Assembly (NCBI GenBank): GCA_001642005.1
Contig: LWCA01000321.1
Span: forward strand, 4,403-32,689
Direction: 5' to 3'
DNA: 28,287 bases
Source: Intoshia linei
Taxonomy: Eukaryota; Orthonectida; Rhopaluridae
The notes below the pieces were generated by a model. That model did no database searches and had not been told where the DNA came from. It saw only the letters and a program-made list of their open reading frames with translations. The position numbers and the translations under genes were made by a program. This document shows, piece by piece, positions 17,840 through 28,287 of the stretch (positions are counted from its first letter, which is position 1; each line of letters starts with the position of its first letter).

Positions 17840-20800
17840 ATGAATAACGATGATTTATATAAGTAAAAATTTATTATATTATACAATTTCAATAATAGGA
17901 AAGCATTACAGAACCAATTGCAGTTTAATCTTTACACTGACAATGACGTGGAAAAAATTTCAAACTTAATAAACTCGGTACAGACAAAAAGCGGTGTATG
18001 GAAAATATATAATTTTGATTAAATTATTATATTTTAAAATATTTTGAAGATTTATTAATCATAAATATTGAAATTTAGAGAAAAACAGTCGTAAATGTCA
18101 TCAATACTGATAATAAAAATTATTTACATTCCACTGAAATGAATTCAGATTCAAATCGAATTGAAAATATGGGAAATGCTACCATGTCAAATATGGAATT
18201 TGCAAAACCTAATAAAGCAATGGAATCGAAACAATCAAATTATGACAAAATTGTTTCTCAATGTATTAATCGTAATGTATTATGGCAAGACCCCGATTTT
18301 CCAGCAACATCGATATCAATGTATTATAATAATCCTATTCCATATAACCCCATTATTTGGAAAAGACCATTTGTATATTTACCACTTATTTTAACAATTT
18401 TATTTATTAGGAAATTATTTCAAATCCACATTTTATTAAAGATGGGGCCTCCAGATTTGATATAAAACAAGGCTTGTTGGGTAATTATTCTTAAATAGGT
18501 CAATAATATGTATCATACATATATCCATTTTATTAAATGACTGGGTCCCTTATTTTAGAAATTATAAAATAAAATTGTATAATTGAAAGTCATATTTTCA
18601 AATTTAAAAAATGAATACATGCATAACGAGAATGCTTGAAAAAATATGTCTTTGAATTCCCTCATTTTTAAATAATATGCAGGTACTGTCCGACATGGAC
18701 ATAATTGGAAGAACATGGAAAGTAGTTCTCCTCCAAAAATTCTGTGTAACTAACTATAAAAATTTAAACATGCCAAAATAGTAAGTATTACAATTTAGAT
18801 TATATTTTAACGCCACTTAGAATTCGAAATAGTCCTAACACTTGACTACCAAGTATTCCAGTTCAAAACATGACCTCTCCTCCACCTTGTTGGCGACGCA
18901 ATCTAATCGGAACTATAGCATCATTAAGTACTCAGCCTCATGACCACCCATCCGGTCTATCTGAAGTTTTACGGCATTCATCAGTGAAGAGAACCATCTG
19001 GAAATTTGTCTTTAGCCCAATTAATACGTTTTACTTTATGAATTGGCGTAAAAATTGATTTTTAATACCCTACAACGAGTATTTCTTGAGGCATTAGTAA
19101 TGTTACAAGTTGTAAATAATTTGGAACTAGTAGCAAGTGGTGTGGTAGATATTTCCCTCATTAATCGAGATAATTATCGCTGTGTCACTACCTTTTTTTT
19201 CCATATTTTGACCTATCATTTTTTTTTTTGATGGGTAATGAGCCCATTTTTTAATTGTTCGATGGTCGCTTTTTAGAACTTTGGATATTTGAAGAGTTGT
19301 CTTTCCTCTGGCCAATAAGTTCGTTATTTGACATTTTTCGTAATTATTTAAGTCATTTTTTTGTCCGATTTCAAATTTGCCTAACAAATTGACACACTAA
19401 TTTAAGCAAATAAACAATAATATGTGAATAAAAAGTTTTTTATAAATTAAATTTAGTTTTTTTAATGAATACTATTAACATCAATTAAAAGCCACCTAAT
19501 TACAAAAAAAATTGAGTTTATTGAGTTTATTACATCAATTTTAGTCATCTGCCTAATCAATTGACACACTGTGTATACTCATTTTGTGACGGAAAATATT
19601 TACCAATTTTTAATTTTCTAAAATGTATTATATCATAATGTACACATTACATCAGTAACCGCCAAAATTTTTTTCAGCGCCTTTCTTAGAATAAATTCTA
19701 CGAAAATTGATATAATTTTTTAAAGATGCTGAAGGCTATACGGTCTGAAAACATATATTTAAAAAAAATTAAATTATTTTGTATCACCCACTTTGACGAA
19801 CACTGCACTACATTATAATTTATTATAGGAAATTGTTGGTTTTTGGCAGCCTTGTCATGTTTGACGCCAAACGAAAAAATGTTTAACAAAGTGGCTCCAG
19901 ATCAATCATTTACTGAGAAATATTGTGGTAAATTATTCAATGATAAAATTTTTTTAAATAAATTTAGGCGTATTTAAGTTTAATTTTTGGCAATATGGTG
20001 AATGGGTACAAGTTATAATTGATGATAGATTGCCTACATATAATAATCAATTAATATATCAAAGTTCACATGATAAAGCTGAATTTTGGGGAGCACTATT
20101 GGAAAAGGCATATGCAAAGTATTCTTTTCTAACATTTATATTTTTACAGATTTATGATAATAAGGGCAAATAAAATACTATAAATGCTTATTTTGATGTG
20201 TTAATCAACATAAAATTACAATCATTATAATACCAATAATATGCCTGTTAATTGACTAATTAAAATTTTATAAATGCTATAAAGTCAGTTTTTTTTCATA
20301 AAAGTTAAAAACTTTTTCTATGTATTTTATTTGATCACATTAATTTAATTCAGTGCTTTTTAACCTTTTTTACTTCATGGCCAACTTGTGAAATACATAA
20401 AAATTTGGCACACCGTTAATTTAGATAAGAAAAAAACACATCGATATTCGAAAATGTCCTAAGATTAAAGACGATAAATATATAAAATTATAATACTAAA
20501 ATAATAATTAAAAAATACTTTTTTTTTTTTAATATAAATAAATAAGTAAATAAAAATACGTATTGTTTGTGATATTATTAGAAGCGGTGTAATAATTACA
20601 AGATCTAATAAATTCATCAAATTCGCATAGATTAGTGCAAAGGTGGGAAGCATTTATTGTTCGAATGCCGCACTAACGTCCCAAAAAAATTTAATAAGGC
20701 CGCACCTTTCTAAATAAAATTTAATCAAATACAGCAGTGCTTCTGATGGGGTGACTGGTCACCCCAAGGGTTTAATAATTTTATTAGGGGTGAATGATAA

Positions 20801-23800
20801 ATTTTTAGCATATTTTATTAAATTCAGTAAAATCTTATGAGAAAAAACCATAATTTTACCTACCCTTAAGAAAAAAACCGCTTTTACTAACATTTTTCTG
20901 AAAAATCCCATTTTACCAAAAATAGTATAATAAATAACATAATTCAAATTGTTCAGAAGGATGCACCAAATCGTCAATAAGGCCGCACTTTTCGTACCTC
21001 TGGATTAGTGATTCCCAAAATTTTTCCACCGTGGACCACATAATTTTTTTTAAAAATGGCTTTAATCCTGAACACGTCAATAATGTAACACATAAATGTA
21101 TATTAGGGTGTCACACCCATCAAAGAATCAAAGGTAATTAGCACTAAATGTGTGGATTTTTAAAATAGAAAAATTAATTCGCAATCAAAAACATTTAACG
21201 CTATCTATTCGAGTTGCGTTTGTCATTTTAAATATCACTTTAAAAATATTATGGAGAAATTAAAACTGAACTTTATTTTAACGGAAATTGGCGTTTGAGC
21301 TTTTAAACGTGGTACCGACTTTATAATATTGTTCTCCATGTTTAGTTATACAGTTTTTTTTTTAATTTGTTATTAGTTTAGTTTAGTTTAGTTAATTAGT
21401 TTCTAGCGCAATTTTTTGGGTTTCATTAACGATTTAATTTCTCGAATTCTGGCTATTTACATTATTTTAATTTATTCACTGCATAATATGAATGGCATAT
21501 AATTTAGCAGATATCACCATTTATAAGAGTAATGTCATACCACATTTTGAAGGGAAATTTGAATATTATATCTGTTACCAAATTATTGTGAAAGTTGCCC
21601 AATATAATTTTAATTTACATATTTCAAGTGTTTCGTTATTATAATATTTTTTTCGTAATTCCATCTTATATAAACAAACTATTCCCTATTTCTAAACTAT
21701 TTTATATTATAATAAAATTTGAATTGTTTCGAAAACTGAGGCGACTAAATGCTGTGGGTCAACTGTTTAAATTTATCATAAATCGTTTGTAAAAAAGATT
21801 AGTTGTACTGATTTATAGAAAAATATTTTGTAATACACAAACTCAGTTTAAAATTGTGTGTCGAATCTATTTGTCTTAATTTTTGTATTAATCATAAATA
21901 GGGCAGTTTTTTATGGCAAAATGCCATTTTTTATATGATAATAAGCACGAAATTACAAGCATCATGATATCAATATTATGTTTATTTATTAGCTAATTAA
22001 CAATTTATAAAGTCAATAAATGCCATTAAATGCCATAAAGTAAGTTGTTTTTTTTAAATTCCATAAAGTCAATATTTTTAAAAAGAATATTCGACTTAAA
22101 AAAATGATACTTATGTTATAATGAACAATAAAATTGAACAAATACCACCTTATCTATACATTTTATTAAGAAAAGCGCCATCTACTACAAATAGTATTGG
22201 GCGTAGTTTTAGTTTGTTAAAAAAAATGCTAACTAAACAGAGGCAATATTTACCAGATAATGTTAAGTATATTATGTTATACTACAACAGTGTTTCCCAA
22301 CCGTGGGGCATGACGAAATTTTTGGTGGGACATTGGAAATTTGCTGGGGCCTGGGAAATATTACAAATGTATAGGATTATGAAACTTTAGATTAATTTAT
22401 TGTTAATTTTATACAATATTCTCAGGTTTATAAGTGGTTATGTGATACTTGAACCAATTAATTGTATTATTAAATTATTAGAATGACAAAAAACAAATAT
22501 ATCTTTAATGATCGTGGGCTATTGAATTCAAATTTAACTAAATTGATGAGTATATGCAAAATGCCAAATTTGCAAATTTACAAAATGGTCCGACTTTAAT
22601 TACTTTTGCTAGGATTGCTTTGTTGCCATTTCCATTATCTTATTTAACAGAATGCGGGTTTAGTGCAGTTTTAGACTTACAGACAAAAAAATAAATAGAT
22701 TACAAATTTCAAAAAGGGGAGATATACGATTAAAGCTTACAAAATTAGTACCTAATATTAATAAACTCTGTCAGAATCGTCAGGCTCAATCGTCTCATTA
22801 ATTCTGTAGTAACTACAATAAACATTAATAATTTTCAACATCTCTAACATCACACAATGAGATTTACATCGTTTGTTTCATTTGCAGTTTTTTGTTATTC
22901 ATATTTATTATTACACGCATAAATATTCCTTATTTTAAATTTTATTCATATTAATTTATTATGTAAAGTGACCGACACCATCATGATCGGGGCCTATGCG
23001 AATATTAAAATTAAGGTGTATTAAATATTGTATTGATTTAATTTAAGGCCTACGAAAGGAAGGTTTGGGGTACGGTAGATTCAGTTGGTATTAACCATAG
23101 AAACAAACAAAAATTTTAAGGTCAGATAAAGTAAGTAAATTTAATTTTTAGGTCAATAAAAAATTGCCCTAATCATAAAACATAAACATGATTGTAATTA
23201 ATTTTTTTAAATTTTAAAGGGTTGCAACTTGCAATAAATCAGAAAAAAACTTGGAATATATTTTAAATGTTTATTTTTTTTATAGTTTGAAGGTCATATC
23301 TGAATTATTTAATCACGTGTTATTTAGTTACAATAATTTATATGCATAAATTGAATATATCAGTATATTAAAATAATACATGTCAGAATTTATTTTGAAT
23401 TTGAATTATAATTTAAGTTACATTTTTAATTATTTATGTGTATGTTTCTATAAGTGTTTATAATTTATTGGTATTATTAGATTAACCGGTTCTTATGAAG
23501 CTTTAACGGGAGGGCATGCTAGTGAAGCTATGACAGATTTTACGGGTGGGTTATGTGAAGGATATAATCCAAGAGAAAAGAAACCGGATGAATTATTTTT
23601 CATAGTCAATAATTCCCTCAAAAAATGTTCTCTAATTAGTTGTTCAATTGAGGTAAAATTTATTTACTTTAATTTTCGTAAAACTTATTTTATTTGAAAA
23701 AATATCAATTAATAAAATATTATTCATATATAGATTAAACAGGTTTTGAGTAAGTGAATAGCATTTATTTTTGGTAATTTGTTAATGTGCAACCGAAAAA

Positions 23801-26184
23801 AATAATATCTTTTCTATATGCATTATTTATCAATTTATATTATTTGAATTTAGTCAAAAGGTACTGCAATAGAATCTGAATTGTCGAATGGTTTGATTGT
23901 TGGACATGCTTACGGTGTCACTTCAATTACAAAAGTAATTTAAAAATTTTTTATTTATTTTTAAACATCATATCTTGATCATAACATTATATCGTCTGTT
24001 AGTCCCTTCTTAACTATTAATAAGGGAGTTAAACTCCTTATTAATTTAGGTATAAATTATTAGTTTCTTTTAAATTAACTTGGTAATTTTAGATAGGTCA
24101 CTACAAGTTAATTAGAATTAGAAATCCATGGGGAGATAAACACGAATGGAAAGGTGCATGGTGTGATGGGTATTAAATTAATACTATTAATACGATCGTA
24201 TTTGAAATTTATCCAATATCATAGATCAAGAGAATGGTCGCAAATATCAAAGGACGATAGAATTAAAAATGAAATAAAATTCGATAATGATGGAGAATTT
24301 TGGTATATTGAGTAAATTATTTAAATATTGTAAAATAAATAAGGATGTCGATTGATGATTTTATAAGAAATTTTACAAAAATGGAAGTTTGTAACGTAAA
24401 CATGCATGATTTTGATGAATTTTCTGAAATTAAATCATGGAAAAGCAATTATTATGAAGGAAAATGGACAAATGGTATTACCGCAGGTGGATGTCGTAAT
24501 AACAAACAAACCTATTCAATAAACCCTCAATTTATTATAAATATAAATGATTTGAATAAAGACAAAGACGACACTGGAAATGTTTTGGTCGGGCTAATAC
24601 AAAAAGATCGTAGAAAACTGAAAAAAAGAACATTTTTTCCTATAGGTTTTGATATTTATAAGGTTTTTCCAGCAATTATTATTTTCCATGTTAAAGTAGT
24701 TTAGATTGCCAACAATACCTCAACTCAACATAATGGAAAAATTAACATGTTGAGTAAGAATCAAATTTTATCCATGAGTCCTACAGTCATGAGCCCGTCT
24801 TATATAAATCTCCGTGAAATTGCTGGTCGGTATAAATTAGCAGTTGGTACGTATTGTATTGTACCTACTACATTTGATCCCAATTGTGAATCTGATTTTA
24901 TTGTTCGAGTTTACACTGAAAATGAAACCGAAATAATGTAATTCTTGTTTATTATCAAAATTTTCCATTGAGTCACTTTTTTCAAATATTTAAGCTAAAA
25001 CTATTTAAAGCTTGTTATAAAATAAATAAATATTGTAAAAATATTGATTATTATATATGCAAAAAAACCTCGTTGATTAAGGTTTAGGCTAAACTTTACT
25101 ATAGTAAGGTTTTACATTTTTTGATTCACTTATACTTGGTTATTTCTATTATAATAAAAGATATATTATACTATCATTATAGAGAAGCAGATAATAATTT
25201 TGAAAAATCCAAAACTGATTTAACTAATACGGAAACATTTAAAAATCAATTGGATAATGATTTGGATTTATTCAAGCAAATTAATGGAAATGATGGAGTT
25301 TTGGATGTTTATGAATTTGAAAATTTTCTTAATCAGTATTTTAGTCAAAGTAATGTATTTGAGAGATTTTGTATTATTATTTTTATAGATAATAGGTGCA
25401 AATACTTATTGGACACATGTCGAACCATTTTCAGTTATTATGATGATGAATTTAGAGGAAAATTAAACTATGAACAATTTAAAAAATTATATTCCAAGTT
25501 AATAGTTATTCAGGTTTAAATTTTGTGAATTATCTCTATATTAAAAAAATCCAATGGTAAATTTTTTATATTTTGGTAGTAAAAAATTTTACGTTGTAGA
25601 CTACTATTTGTAAATGGAGTAACATTACAGATTACATGTATACTTTATTTCATGTATAATTTTTATAGATTTCAGGTCCATATAAACTCCTTTGACGACC
25701 TCTATACTATAATTTATATAAGGCCTAGTGCTAGTTTATATATGTATTAGTTAAATTTTCTAAATATTTTTTACATTTCAAATTAAGTAAAATATTAGAA
25801 ATGTTTCAAACAATTTGATATGGACAAAAATGGATCCTTTAATGTCATCGAATTAAGGTGTGCCTTGTTCAACTTAGGTACATTTATTAACTCAAGAATT
25901 TTTATATTTATAGGCTACAAAATAACGAATAAAATGTATTCTTACATTGTGCTACGCTATAAAGAAGGAAATGCATTAACTTTCAGCAATTTTGTTTCGT
26001 TGATTTTTGATATTGATCATTTAATTGGTATGTAAATTTATTATTTCGAATTATTAGGTATTATTACATATGTACATAATTTTTAGAATTTTACAATAAA
26101 TTGAAATCCACCACCAATTTGAATTGTCGACTTGACGATGTTAGTATTATCGTTAATAATGATGTGGTTCTAAATCTTCAATAA
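17840..26184 (+). CDS. Calpain, classical PEF-type Ca-dependent cysteine protease
   Basis: Seventeen exons (17840-17862, 17899-17995, 18079-18372, 18411-18480, 19829-19927, 19968-20118, 23481-23652, 23854-23934, 24093-24169, 24225-24302, 24344-24662, 24705-24937, 25183-25349, 25389-25513, 25799-25877, 25914-26027, 26087-26184) give 758 aa. The protease core has [27 protein letters not shown] (Cys164), [46 protein letters not shown] (His320) and IRNPWG (Asn340). A C2-like domain follows with TAGGCRN, YINLRE and VPTTFDPN. The C-terminal EF-hand domain has one canonical loop, [12 protein letters not shown] (669-680), and weaker loops near NGNDGVLD and DDEFRGKL. Asn replaces the common Asp before Cys164. 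Introns 4 (1348 nt) and 6 (3362 nt) hold transposon remains. The last exon is uncertain: splicing could move the end to 26232. Confidence 0.95.
18650..19590 (-). mobile_element. Dead Tc3-like (Tc1/mariner) element in calpain intron 4
   Basis: The minus strand reads an N-terminal DNA-binding part from 19387 ([20 protein letters not shown], then [21 protein letters not shown]). A catalytic segment near 18990-18870 has [18 protein letters not shown] and RQQGGGEVM, and decayed sequence follows to about 18690. Stops and frameshifts are frequent. The right end has GTGTGTCAATTGATTAGGCA (minus strand, about 19555-19575) next to a TA; a short CACACTAATTT echo sits inside at about 19390. The left end is not identified. 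The order and motifs fit Tc3-like transposases. Confidence 0.7.
20150..20310 (+). repeat. Dispersed repeat, first copy in calpain intron 6
   Basis: Similar in direct orientation to about 21915-22060: both hold AAATTACAA-CAT, ATACCAATAATATG / ATATCAATATTATG, TTA-TGACTAATTA / TTAGCTAATTA, then TTTATAA and (A)TGCTATAAAGTCAG / ATGCCATAAAGTAAG. The second copy leads into a hAT transposase fragment, so this is probably part of the same element. Confidence 0.5.
20351..21040. mobile_element. Cluster of hAT-type element tips
   Basis: Three hAT-like tips occur here: CAGTGCTTTTTAACC at 20351, CAGTGCTTCTGATGGGGTGA at 20735, and TAGTGATTCCCAAAATTTTT, followed by CCACCGTGGACC, at 21006. Between 20830 and 20930 lie 3-4 degenerate GAAAAATCCCATTTTACC-type units, the same minisatellite as at 14334-14536 and 16875-17110. 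The phrase AATAAGGCCGCAC occurs on both sides of the middle element (20695 and 20978). Boundaries and nesting order are not resolved. Confidence 0.5.
21300..21430 (-). repeat. Dispersed repeat, copy D (partial)
   Basis: On the minus strand this closely matches positions 500-590: CCAAAAAATTG(C/A)GCTAGAAAC, AACTGTATAACTAAACATGG and AGAACAATATTATAAAGTC followed by TACCACG. It contains a local GTTTA expansion (TTAGTTTAGTTTAGTTTAGT, about 21374-21393) absent from copy A. Confidence 0.75.
22090..22287 (+). pseudogene. hAT transposase C-terminal fragment, cut by a hAT tip
   Basis: The open frame from 22121 reads [16 protein letters not shown], then [20 protein letters not shown] and YIMLYYN. 'RSFS-LKK-LT--R--L' is the hAT dimerisation-domain signature. 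The frame runs straight into a hAT tip (CAGTGTTTCCCAACCGTGGG) at 22288, so the fragment was truncated by, or lies against, another element. Only the C-terminal region remains. Confidence 0.7.
22288..22420. mobile_element. hAT-type tip
   Basis: CAGTGTTTCCCAACCGTGGG followed by GCATGACG is a typical hAT left end. The opposite end was not found before the next transposase fragment. Confidence 0.5.
22560..22801 (+). pseudogene. hAT transposase C-terminus, ZBED5/SCAND3-like
   Basis: One frame reads [20 protein letters not shown], then AVLDLQTKK and a stop. After a one-base shift it continues [20 protein letters not shown], then [13 protein letters not shown] and TAA at 22799-22801. The 'LPF--SYL-E-GFS' block and the closing 'N--R--Q-Q-SH' are characteristic of the domesticated-transposon lineage related to ZBED5/SCAND3. 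It is clearly inactive. It is a different lineage from the fragment at 22090-22287. Confidence 0.8.
22802..23480. other. Rest of calpain intron 6, no gene seen
   Basis: AT-rich DNA; GTGACCGACACCATCATGAT near 22969, followed by CGGGGCC, and GGTTTGGGGTACGGTAG near 23060 are GC-richer islands that may be transposon ends. No coding sequence is seen before exon 7. Confidence 0.45.
24016..24045. repeat. Near-loopless hairpin in calpain intron 8
   Basis: ATTAATAAGGGAGTT and AACTCCTTATTAAT pair over 14 bp with one bulged G and a single-base loop. The position is central in a 158-nt intron (23935-24092) that is larger than most in the window. Confidence 0.7.
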
Positions 26185-26879
26185 TTTCAAACCTTTTCAA
26201 AAATATTTCAGGAACTTTTTGTTCACATTTAAAAAAGTGCCCAAGGAACGAATTACTATTAAGAAGGATTTAGAATTATCATAAATTTAAATTTTATATA
26301 ATATTATGTTTAGTTTATTAACTCTTATTGGAATACTTAATGTAACCCAAAATTGTATTAATTTATTAATATTAATAGCTTTTAATATTTCGTTTTATTA
26401 AATGTTAAATTAAAGTTATGTAGTTTTACCATCTTTTTGACGTACTAATGTTGCCGAGAAAAAAATTAAAAATTAATGTAATGAAAATTTAAAAACTAAA
26501 TATAGTAAATTAATAAAGTATAAAATTAATCATTGAAAGTTGTAACGTTTGATTTTAAATCACTAGATATGATACTGATAAATTAAATCATTTTCATTAT
26601 TAGAATTTTTTTTAATCGATAATTTTATTGAATAAGACTTTATAACTGAGAAGTCGGACTCAATTTGCTTTGCGGTCCAACTGTGAAAACTATATTATGC
26701 TTTTTTTATGTACAATAAAATTTTTTATTTAAACCATGATAATGAATTATTAAACTAATATTTTTATTTCATTAATAAAATTAAATGAGAACACTGTTCA
26801 TAAAATGGAACATTGTTTCGACCTCCAGGAATATTTTTGTTTAGACCGATAGATAATTTTCAAAAATCATCATAAAAAA
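26185..26879. other. No gene seen; calpain 3' end region
   Basis: A second possible calpain terminal exon follows TTTCAG at 26211 and would read GAACTTTTTGTTCACATTTAA. Beyond about 26290 the DNA is AT-rich with no supported frame. TTTGCGGTCCAACTGTG near 26668 resembles hAT-like tip sequence. Confidence 0.4.
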
Positions 26880-27065
26880 ACATTAGACATTTTTTGATAG
26901 AGTACAAATGGCTAATTGTATTTCCATGACGTTGAGCATTATACCTAACTCAAAAATACAAATTTCTAGTGAGAACAAGGAAAAAAATGGCATTGCCCCA
27001 TACATACCATATTTCCAGGACGACCTCCCCATATTTAATTTTTTTAATATGATAAAGAAAACACC
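26880..27065 (-). pseudogene. Tc1-type transposase remnant
   Basis: On the minus strand, pieces in shifting frames read KYGGRPGNMV-, a 'KYGGGSVMVWG'-like block, then CIFELGIMLNVMEIQLAI, which resembles the FIDG-MN--Y--IL segment of Tc1 transposases. No ends are recognised. The call rests on a short, decayed pattern. Confidence 0.4.
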
Positions 27066-27186
27066 TTGGAAAGAGTAATTTAAATTTTAGAAGATTTTGT
27101 AGAGTACTTTAACTACAAAAACCTACAAAACTACGTAAAAATTTTTATTTATAAAAAATATATTGTTAAAAAAAGGGTGTCTAGTA

Positions 27187-28287
27187 CAGGGCTTCTCACA
27201 CTTTTTAACTTACGACCCCTGTTCATCAAAATAATATACATGTTATTAAAAAAATCACTAAGTAGGTAGCCTTAAAATGTACACACAATGATTGGGAATG
27301 AAGACATGAAAATAACGCTTATCAATAAAATAAAAATAATTATATAAATTTTAATGATATGTACGTAATTGTTGCTTTTTACATAATAGATTAAATTAAT
27401 GTTTAATGTTTGTGATTGTTTGTCTTAGAACCATTTCTATATCCTTAAGACTGGAGCGATATTTTGTCTTTATTGCGGTCATCTTTGAAAACGCTGATTC
27501 ACATAGATAAGTGATAGAAAACGGAAAAAGGATCGTTATAGCTATTTTTGATAGACATGGAAATTCTTTCTCCATTAAAAGCCAAAAAGTATCTAATGAT
27601 TTCTGTTTAAATAGAATGTTAACACTATAATCAGCTGAAAGAACTGCAAATTCTTCTTGTACCTCTAATTCTAAGTGATCAACGTTACTGATTTCATCGA
27701 AAAATGGACTTTGTATCCAATCAAATTTATTATTGTTTAATTCCGGTAAAAAATACTTTGTGAAGTTAGTTTGTAAGTTCTGTAAGTGTTCAATAATTAC
27801 AACCTTGATAGAATCCATATTAAATGCATTATCAGCAATATAATTTTCTGTATCAGAAAACATTTCATATTGATTTTTTTCAATTTTATTTTTCCATAAT
27901 ATTAATTTGTTTATAAATCCCTGAATTTTAGATTTTAATTTAAAAATATTAGTATGCTCTCCTTGAAGTGAAATATTCAATTCATTTAATTTTTCAAATA
28001 AATCTGACAAATAATATAATTTGCACATCCAATTTGTGTTTTAAAAAAATTTTCCTAAGTTTATGTTATTTTCCGACAAAAATAGAATAACTTCTTTTTA
28101 ATATTAATAGACGTTTCAAAGCTCTTTCTCTTGACAGCCACCGTATAGTAATAGTATAGTAAAGGTTAATAATGAGTTTAAGTTAGAGTTCATAGAATCA
28201 CATAAATTTGCAAAAAGTCGCGTATTAAGCGCTCGAGATTTTATAAAATTAATGATTTTAGTGGAGTCTAGTAAAACAGAATTCAAA
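27187..28287 (-). pseudogene. hAT transposase, ZBED5/SCAND3-like, broken, runs off the right edge
   Basis: The left tip of the element is CAGGGCTTCTCACACTTTTT followed by AACTTACGACCCC at 27187. A 200-codon minus-strand frame ends at 27396. It contains KLYYLSDLFEKLNELNISLQ, IQGFINKLILWKNKIE, EEFAVLSADYSV, FWLLMEKEFPCLSKIA and FPFSITYLCESAFSKMTAIK, the standard order for this hAT lineage, ending in the dimerisation block. Upstream pieces in other frames (INFIKSRALNTRLFANLCDS, then RWLSRERALKRLLILKRSY) show frameshifts and stops between 28028 and the edge. The catalytic N-terminal half lies outside the window. It is better preserved than the copy at 22560-22801. Confidence 0.85.

Noticed and set aside
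21595..22390. Plus-strand frames at 21595-21792 and the C-terminal half of 22121-22390 as genes.
   Set aside because: The first is a Phe/Ile/Tyr-rich AT artefact. The second becomes hAT tip sequence after 22288.
27179..28273. The 8-mer GTCTAGTA occurs directly before the hAT tip (27179-27186) and again at 28266-28273, suggesting a target-site duplication.
   Set aside because: The second copy lies inside the transposase reading frame and is not preceded by an inverted tip, so it is probably coincidence. The true right end is outside the window.

Overview
The window is AT-rich nuclear DNA from a small-genome metazoan. The spliced genes are animal housekeeping and signalling genes: PIP4K2, PSMB3, CIAO1, a DENND1-type Rab GEF and a PEF-type calpain. 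All introns are GT-AG, and most are only 33-46 nt long. Degraded Tc1, Tc3-like and hAT transposons fill the rest. This fits a compact, possibly parasitic or highly reduced invertebrate, but the sequence does not fix the phylum. Termination uses TAA, TAG and TGA normally.

Layout. Positions 1-2622 hold a diverged dispersed repeat and the 3' end of an unrecognised minus-strand gene. Positions 2623-9001 form a tight gene cluster: a small RS-rich protein (minus), PIP4K2 (plus), PSMB3 (minus) and CIAO1 (plus). The PSMB3 and CIAO1 start codons are only 29 bp apart, and the CIAO1 stop lies 18 bp from the stop of the next gene. Positions 9002-13125 (minus) are a 14-exon DENND1-like gene; one of its introns carries a probable MITE and a copy of the dispersed repeat. 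Positions 13480-15222 are a dead Tc1 element split by a foldback element with a 29-30 bp minisatellite. Positions 16710-17290 look like a hAT-type non-autonomous element. A two-exon small membrane protein (17439-17709) is followed by a 17-exon calpain (17840-26184). Two of the calpain introns (1.3 and 3.4 kb) are packed with transposon remains. The right edge (27187-28287) is a broken hAT transposase.

How the genes relate. They do not form one pathway. PIP4K2 and DENND1 act in phosphoinositide and Rab35 endosomal signalling, PSMB3 in the 20S proteasome, CIAO1 in cytosolic Fe-S delivery, and calpain in Ca-dependent proteolysis. What links them is architecture: minimal intergenic space, minimal introns, and transposons confined to a few swollen introns and two deserts. 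No tRNA, rRNA, CRISPR array or prokaryotic signal was seen. All exon models were derived by eye from reading-frame continuity, splice dinucleotides and remembered family features; no search was run.
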